Assembly (NCBI RefSeq): GCF_011683955.1
Contig: NZ_JAAQPI010000002.1
Coordinates: 572,157 to 636,156 of the forward strand
Length of the DNA: 64,000 bases
Source of the DNA: Pseudomaricurvus alkylphenolicus
Lineage (GTDB): Bacteria; Pseudomonadota; Gammaproteobacteria; Pseudomonadales; Cellvibrionaceae
Direction: 5' to 3'
Shown here: in pieces, positions 57,922-64,000 of the stretch
Layout of the letters: each line of letters starts with the position of its first letter
Position numbering within the stretch: the stretch's first letter is position 1
The notes under the pieces: generated by a model
The model's input: only the letters and a program-made list of their open reading frames with translations
Told to the model about the DNA's origin: nothing
The model's database searches: none
Translations under genes and position numbers: made by a program

Positions 57922-58536
57922 CTAATTGATAGGTTGCAGGGCTTCGCGAAAAAAGCCATTGACCAATACCGGCCACTGCTCTTCCCAGGATTCGGTGGGA
58001 GGGCGCTTGAACTCGCTGCGCACAAACTGCGCGATGCGTCCTTCCGCCGTTGCCATCAACAGATTGGCGGCGGCGGTGACAGGCAATGTCGGGCGAACCC
58101 CTTCCCGGATCTCGGCTTCTCTCAAAATCTGCTTGATTTGGGTTTCGAGCCGATCGAACAGTTGGGCTACCCGTGCTCTCAGGCGCTCAGTTTCACCGGT
58201 CAGTGCGTCTCCGGTAAGCAATCGTGTTATGCCAGGGTTGCGTTCGGTAAAGGTTAACAGGAGATAAATGATCTTGTTGCAGCGGGCCAGTGCGGAGGAT
58301 TCATCATTGATGATCAGGTTAATGCGGGTGAAAAGGGTCTCCTCAATAAACTCGATCAGCCCCTCAAACATCTTGGATTTGCTGGGAAAATGACGGTATA
58401 GAGCAGCTTCCGATACCCCGACTTCCTTGGCCAGAGCGGCCGTGGTGATACGGGCTCCAGGGGACACTTCCAACATGTGTGCCAGAGACTCGAGAATTTG
58501 CTGTCGGCGGGAAACTTTGGTGCTGGGTTTGCTCAT
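57922..58536 (-). CDS. slmA: Nucleoid occlusion factor SlmA (TetR family)
   Basis: SlmA binds chromosomal sites and blocks FtsZ assembly over the nucleoid. The 204-aa protein has the TetR helix-turn-helix [20 protein letters not shown] (about 32-51) that is nearly invariant in SlmA, followed by [16 protein letters not shown]. In E. coli slmA follows dut; here it is near argB, and dut is absent. The 145 nt between it and the lone receiver gene hold no gene. Confidence 0.95.
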   Translation of the reverse strand: MSKPSTKVSRRQQILESLAHMLEVSPGARITTAALAKEVGVSEAALYRHFPSKSKMFEGLIEFIEETLFTRINLIINDESSALARCNKIIYLLLTFTERNPGITRLLTGDALTGETERLRARVAQLFDRLETQIKQILREAEIREGVRPTLPVTAAANLLMATAEGRIAQFVRSEFKRPPTESWEEQWPVLVNGFFREALQPIN

Positions 58537-58734
58537 AATGTTGCTTGCTTGGCCTTGTAAACAATAACTCCCCCTTCGCCTCGAATAGCGAAAGCGTCGT
58601 AAATCCTGCGTTTGATAAATCCTTGATTGCCGGCCTGCCGGTTAGCTGCTTCCTCGGGTCTGAATATCTCAGCGGCTCAAGTACGCACACGCTATCCTAG
58701 CGAGTTAGAGGAGCGGCATCAATACAGAGATTCT

Positions 58735-58765
58735 GGAAATTGACCATTTGCCCTGGCCAATTTCC
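58735..58765. repeat. 8-bp inverted repeat after argB
   Basis: GGAAATTG (58735-58742) pairs with CAATTTCC (58758-58765) over a 15-nt loop, 17 nt past the argB stop on the minus strand. No U tract follows, so it is a weak terminator at best. Confidence 0.4.
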
Positions 58766-58782
58766 TCAATGTCAATAAGGGG

Positions 58783-59694
<912 letters not shown>

Positions 59695-59710
59695 TTAGTG
59701 TGTTTCTAAT

Positions 59711-62158
59711 TTAAAAAGGGAGATCGAGTTCGCTATCGATCTTCAATAGCTCACGTTTAAACAGCTGCTGGACCTGTTCCAACACAGCTTCGGTTTCTGC
59801 TTCAAAGCGCAGCGTCAGTGCAGCGGAAGTGTTTGAGGCCCTCACCAACCCCCAGCCTTTGGCAAAATCCACTCGCAATCCGTCCAGTGTAATGGGTTTG
59901 CCATTCTGAAAGTTGCCGTTACTGATCAATTCCTGGACCACAGCGAACTTACGGTCTTCGGCGATCGGAACTCTAAGCTCGGGCGTTGACGGCAAGGCTG
60001 GAAAGCCATCAAACAGAGAGTCTATATCCTGGTCTCTCAATGTCATGATTTCCAGCAGCCGTGCGCAGGCGTACATACCGTCATCAAAACCATACCAGCG
60101 GTCTTTGATGAAGATATGCCCCGATAGTTCTCCGCCGATCAGGGCTCCGGTTTCCTGCATTTTAGTTTTCATTTGCGAGTGGCCGGTTTTCCACATGATC
60201 GGGCGGCCGCCATAGCTGCTGACAAGGGAGTTCAGTTCACGGGTGCATTTTACATCGAAGAGTACATCAGCGCCGGGATTGCGTGAGACGATATCTTTGG
60301 CGAACAGCATCAGCAGGCGGTCGGGCCAGATAATTTGTCCGCCTGGGGTGACAATCACCAATCTGTCACCATCCCCATCCAGCGCCAGGCCCAAATCAGC
60401 GCCCGAGGTCTTAACCGCTTCGATAAGGTCTGAGAGATTCTCCTCCACCGTGGGGTCCGGGTCGTGGTTCGGAAAGTTGCCGTCGACGTTGCAGTACAGC
60501 GGTTCAACGTCACAGCCGAGTTCTTCGAACAGTAGCGGTGCGACTTCGCCGGTAATGCCATTACCCGCGTCGATGACCAGTTTTACGTCGCCGGCCAGAG
60601 CCACGTCTGAGAAGACCCGGTCTATATACTCAGGGATAACCTGCTGTGAGGACTCCTCGCCCTGACCGCTGCGTAACTCGCCCTGTTCAATTCTGGACTT
60701 CACTGCCAGCACACCGTCATCCAGCAGTGTTTTACCGGCAATGACCATCTTAAAGCCGTTGTACTCGCCGCTGTTGTGGCTGGCGGTCACCATAACGCCA
60801 CTGCTGCTTTCCGGTAATTCACAAGTGGCAAAATACATCAGAGGCGTGGGCACGGCTCCCAGGTTGATCGCGTTACAACCGCTGCTAAGGATGCCACTGA
60901 CGAGCTCGTCGGTCAGTTCCGGGCTGTGAAGACGACCATCACGGGCGACAAACATGCAACTTTCACCGGCATCCAGCGCCATACTGCCCAGCGCCGTACC
61001 CACTTTCCTGGCCAGAGTCGGCGTGATTTCAGTCTCCGCGATACCGCGGATGTCATAGGCGCGAAAAATATGTGCCGGTAAGTTCTCCGTTACAGGGGGA
61101 GAAGATGCTACGGCGGCTTGCGGGCGTTCACGTTCTTCAAGCCCCAGCAGGCCTTCATCCTCTTCAGCCAGTTGGATATCGAGAATATCCTGTTCCTGAT
61201 AAATCGGGTTACTGATGTTCTCTTCAGCCGCGGTCTGTTCAGGTACAGCCTCCGCTTTGGGTTTTGGAGCCGCTGCGGGCCTGGATGGAGGCAATGGCTG
61301 ACGTGCAGGATCTACACGCCCTGTCAACCAGTAACCCAAGGCGAGCAGAATCGCCCCTACCAAGGCATGTGCTGTCAATAGCAGCACCGGGCTCATGGCC
61401 ACTTGATCCGCCAGTTTTCTGGAAGGGGAAAACTGAATCTGCCAGACGCTGTCGGAAATACTGCTGGTTGCGCTCAGTGCCTTGTTTCCCTCCCCGCTCT
61501 GATAAATCAACAGTGGTTTGAGCTTGGCACTGCGATAGAGCTGGGTCTGACCCAATCCAGGCTGCATGGCAGCAATACGCTTGAACAAATCATCGGTGGT
61601 TAACGTCAGCAACAGAGTGCCAATCGGCTCTTCTGATCCGTCAGCGATGACGGGGGCAATCAGCAGCAGGGACCAGCCCTTGTCTTTTCTGAGTGCCTCC
61701 GGTGGAACGGCTTTTCCCTGTTCGGCGCGGTTGATCATATCCAGCTCAGTAAAGCTGAGAGGCCCTGGGGTGCCCGATAGCAGGTTATTGCGTCTTAAGT
61801 CGAGCACTCGAATTGACATCAGTTGATCAAACGCCGACCCCAGACTCTGGGACAGAGATTGCAGCAGTTGCTGATCATTATTTTGTAATCCCTGCCGTAA
61901 CGAGCCTCGCTTGGCGAACTGCGCCAGTTGTTTCTGTTGTTGTTTGAGATAGATGGCAACATCGGAAGCCCTTTGTTGGGCCTGTTGGGCGGTCAGGTCC
62001 CTCAGGCGCTGATCCTGTTCTTTGATAATCCAGCGGTCATAGCTCCACAGACCGCTGCCAATCACCAGGGATACAACTAAAAGAAGGCATAAAATGGTTA
62101 CGAGGGGCAGCCGACGAGTGGCGGCGGGGGCTTCTCTGAGCTTCTTTTTCAGAACCAC
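59711..62158 (-). CDS. algC: Phosphomannomutase/phosphoglucomutase with membrane-anchored N-terminal domain
   Basis: AlgC interconverts mannose or glucose 6- and 1-phosphates for LPS and exopolysaccharide. The 815-aa protein has two N-terminal membrane helices (about 16-38 and 255-278) enclosing a periplasmic domain and a Pro/Ala-rich linker. A complete mutase follows (about 360-815): catalytic TASHNSGEYNG (about 460), metal loop DGDGDRL, sugar loop GGELSGH and phosphate loop RASNTSAALTLRFE. TASHNS has Ser where Pro is usual. The start chosen is GTG 62158, with AAGGA 7 nt upstream; TTG 62176 is less likely. Confidence 0.94.
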   Translation of the reverse strand: MVLKKKLREAPAATRRLPLVTILCLLLVVSLVIGSGLWSYDRWIIKEQDQRLRDLTAQQAQQRASDVAIYLKQQQKQLAQFAKRGSLRQGLQNNDQQLLQSLSQSLGSAFDQLMSIRVLDLRRNNLLSGTPGPLSFTELDMINRAEQGKAVPPEALRKDKGWSLLLIAPVIADGSEEPIGTLLLTLTTDDLFKRIAAMQPGLGQTQLYRSAKLKPLLIYQSGEGNKALSATSSISDSVWQIQFSPSRKLADQVAMSPVLLLTAHALVGAILLALGYWLTGRVDPARQPLPPSRPAAAPKPKAEAVPEQTAAEENISNPIYQEQDILDIQLAEEDEGLLGLEERERPQAAVASSPPVTENLPAHIFRAYDIRGIAETEITPTLARKVGTALGSMALDAGESCMFVARDGRLHSPELTDELVSGILSSGCNAINLGAVPTPLMYFATCELPESSSGVMVTASHNSGEYNGFKMVIAGKTLLDDGVLAVKSRIEQGELRSGQGEESSQQVIPEYIDRVFSDVALAGDVKLVIDAGNGITGEVAPLLFEELGCDVEPLYCNVDGNFPNHDPDPTVEENLSDLIEAVKTSGADLGLALDGDGDRLVIVTPGGQIIWPDRLLMLFAKDIVSRNPGADVLFDVKCTRELNSLVSSYGGRPIMWKTGHSQMKTKMQETGALIGGELSGHIFIKDRWYGFDDGMYACARLLEIMTLRDQDIDSLFDGFPALPSTPELRVPIAEDRKFAVVQELISNGNFQNGKPITLDGLRVDFAKGWGLVRASNTSAALTLRFEAETEAVLEQVQQLFKRELLKIDSELDLPF

Positions 62159-62233
62159 TCTGAATTCCTTTTTCAAATACCAGGTTGGGGTGGCGGTACA
62201 CCCTGGTCTCGTCTAGCGGATTAACCCGCTCGG

Positions 62234-63436
62234 TTAATCGGAGTTTACGGCCTGCGCCAGCCTGACAATCAAATCCCGGGCAAGCTGAGTTTTACTGCGC
62301 GGTGACAGGCTCTCCTCGTTTTCGGGCCAGACAATCGTTACTTCGTTATCATCACTATTAAAGCCGATATCGCCGCGGGAGACATCGTTGGCAATCACAA
62401 CGTCGAGCTTTTTACGTACCAGTTTGTCCCGGGCATAGCTGGTCACATCCTGGGTTTCAGCGGCAAAACCAACCGTAAAAGGGCGATTATCACTGGCAGC
62501 AACAGCCGTTACGATGTCCGGGTTTTTAACCAGTTCCAGAACCATCGTGTCTTGACCGGTTTTCTTGATTTTTTGCTCAGCTGCGTTTGCCGGCCTGTAA
62601 TCGGCCACGGCGGCGGAGGCAATAAACATATCGCAATCCGAGAGAGCATCAAGACTGGCTTGGTACATTTGCTCGGCACTATCAACAGCCACAAACCGGC
62701 ATCGCTCGGGCTCAGGCAGCCGGGTGGGGCCACTGATCAATGTCACTCTGGCACCGGCGTCACGGGCGGCTTCGGCCAGCGCATAACCCATTTTTCCAGA
62801 GCTGTGATTACTGATATAACGGACAGGGTCTATAGCCTCGCGAGTGGGCCCCGCGGTGATCACGACGGATCTGCCCGCCAGAATGCCGGATTCAAACTGA
62901 GCGGCTGCCAGTTCTACCAACTGGTCGGGCTCGAGCATTCGGCCCGGCCCCACGTCGCCACAGGCCTGGCTGCCTTCGGCCGGACCAAAACAACGAATCC
63001 CGCGCTCCGCCAGGCATTTGAGGTTGTCCTGAGTGGCCAGATTACTCCACATGCCCTGGTTCATGGCGGGAGCGAGGCACAGAGGAGCCGGGGTTGCGAG
63101 ACAGGCGGTGGTCAGCAGGTCATCACCCTGGCCCTGTACCAGGCGGGCGATAAAGTCGGCGGATGCCGGAGCCACCAGCAGCAAGTCCGCCCAGCGGGCA
63201 AGCTCGATGTGCCCCATTCCCGCCTCGGCTTCCGGATCGAGCAAAGTGGTATGGACGGGATTGCCCGAAAGAGCCTGTAGCGTCAAAGGGGTGATAAATT
63301 CCTGCGCAGCAGGCGTCATGATCACCCTGACACTGGCGCCCTGATCCTGGAGACGCCGGATAAGCTCGGCGCTCTTGTACGCGGCAATGCCGCCTGTAAC
63401 GCCCAGCAGTATCTGTTTATTGGTGAGTGAACTCAT
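62234..63436 (-). CDS. coaBC: Bifunctional CoaBC (phosphopantothenoylcysteine synthetase/decarboxylase)
   Basis: CoaBC makes 4'-phosphopantetheine in two steps of CoA synthesis. The 400-aa protein has an N-terminal flavin decarboxylase (about 1-190; GGIAAYK, LAPAMNQGMW and the ACGDVGPGRM loop with its catalytic Cys). A C-terminal synthetase follows (about 191-400; TAGPTREAIDPVRYISNHSS about 200, AAVADYRP). algC follows after only 75 nt, with no dut between. It is divergent from radC. Confidence 0.97.
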   Translation of the reverse strand: MSSLTNKQILLGVTGGIAAYKSAELIRRLQDQGASVRVIMTPAAQEFITPLTLQALSGNPVHTTLLDPEAEAGMGHIELARWADLLLVAPASADFIARLVQGQGDDLLTTACLATPAPLCLAPAMNQGMWSNLATQDNLKCLAERGIRCFGPAEGSQACGDVGPGRMLEPDQLVELAAAQFESGILAGRSVVITAGPTREAIDPVRYISNHSSGKMGYALAEAARDAGARVTLISGPTRLPEPERCRFVAVDSAEQMYQASLDALSDCDMFIASAAVADYRPANAAEQKIKKTGQDTMVLELVKNPDIVTAVAASDNRPFTVGFAAETQDVTSYARDKLVRKKLDVVIANDVSRGDIGFNSDDNEVTIVWPENEESLSPRSKTQLARDLIVRLAQAVNSD

Positions 63437-63565
63437 GCTTTGTTCTGACCTGCAACATAATTAGTGGCACTAAAGATAGCATTACGACGAAATGGGTGAA
63501 AATATCTGACGCAATAATGGCAGCATTATAGGAAATATGGATCGCTCATCACAGGGATGTTGATA

Positions 63566-64000
63566 ATGAGTATTCGCGATTGGCCCGCACAGGAGCGGCC
63601 ACGGGAAAAATTACTGGAAAAAGGGGCGTCGGTACTCTCTGATGCCGAATTATTGGCCATTTTCCTGCGCACAGGTTGTGCCGGAAGATCGGCAGTGGAC
63701 CTGGCCAGAGAGCTGCTGGCCCAGTTTGGCGGCCTGAGGCCAATACTGGAGGCCGATCAGGACCAATTCTGTGGTGCACGAGGGTTAGGACAGGCCAAGT
63801 TTGCCCAACTGCAGGCGGTGCTGGAGATGGGGCGACGGCATTTAGCAGAAATCATGCAATCCAGTACCCTCTTTGACAGCCCGGAAGCCGTACGCGCCTA
63901 CCTGACAGCGGAAATGCGACACCAACCCAGAGAGGTTTTCAGTTTGCTGTTGCTGGATAACCGCCATCGCCTGCTGCGTTACCAGGAACTGTTTCAGGGC
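63566..64000 (+). CDS. radC: RadC family protein, 3' end beyond the window
   Basis: The first 145 codons are present and remain open at the window edge. They start [20 protein letters not shown], with [14 protein letters not shown] (about 24-37), the helix-hairpin-helix [14 protein letters not shown] (about 75) and the beginning of the JAB-like MPN domain ([16 protein letters not shown]). RadC was once linked to DNA repair, but its role is unsettled. It is divergent from coaBC, as in many gammaproteobacteria. Confidence 0.95.
   Translation, partial: MSIRDWPAQERPREKLLEKGASVLSDAELLAIFLRTGCAGRSAVDLARELLAQFGGLRPILEADQDQFCGARGLGQAKFAQLQAVLEMGRRHLAEIMQSSTLFDSPEAVRAYLTAEMRHQPREVFSLLLLDNRHRLLRYQELFQG

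Overview
The window reads as the replication-origin region of a gammaproteobacterial chromosome. It opens just upstream of dnaA and runs dnaA-dnaN-recF-gyrB. Gene order beyond that follows the origin-proximal order known from Pseudomonas: glyQ-glyS-gmhB-plsC, def-fmt-rsmB-trkA, a LysM gene-dprA-tsaC-hemF-aroE, the aa3/caa3 cytochrome oxidase cluster, zur-znuCB/znuA, polA-engB-cytochrome c4-dsbA-GGDEF, and radC/coaBC-algC-argB. The sequence is not Pseudomonas itself: dut is missing from its usual place, trkH follows trkA, extra c-di-GMP genes are present, and a Spongiibacter/Haliea-style TonB receptor sits between polA and engB. A marine Cellvibrionales-type bacterium is my best guess, on weak grounds.

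Layout. 1-6.9 kb: origin candidate and replication genes, with two parS-like sites inside recF. 6.9-13.4 kb: a GAF-GGDEF cyclase, then a minus-strand block for lipid and LPS precursors and glycyl-tRNA synthetase, and a lipid A acyltransferase. 13.4-21.4 kb: a GGDEF-EAL protein and the def-fmt-rsmB-trkA-trkH operon. 21.6-29.6 kb: LysM protein, dprA, tsaC, hemF, aroE, a gamma carbonic anhydrase-like protein, prlC and a zinc-ribbon protein. 29.6-31.9 kb: an unrecognised 240-aa protein and a MATE exporter. 31.9-41.2 kb: a complete cytochrome c oxidase locus with copper (CtaG, SCO) and heme A (COX15, CtaB) assembly factors. It is preceded by a 547-nt leader with FNR/ANR-like and RegA/RoxR-like sites. 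41.2-44.2 kb: zinc uptake genes around a Zur box. 44.3-51.8 kb: a small secreted protein of unknown function, a repeat-rich intergenic region, polA, a probable AlgU-dependent small RNA, the TonB receptor and engB. 51.9-58.5 kb: cytochrome c4, dsbA, a GGEEF cyclase, a hybrid histidine kinase, a lone receiver and slmA. 58.8-64 kb: argB, algC with a membrane extension, coaBC and the start of radC, cut by the window edge.

Most of the window is core housekeeping DNA. The parts most worth a second look are regulatory or intergenic. They are the small RNA after polA, with a sigma-22/sigma-E type promoter (GAACTT-N16-TCTCA); the 459-nt region before polA, rich in GTAAC motifs and 16-nt repeats around an unknown secreted protein; the oxygen/redox-type sites ahead of the oxidase operon; and the inversely oriented parS pair in recF. 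No tRNA, rRNA, CRISPR array, prophage or intact insertion sequence was found.
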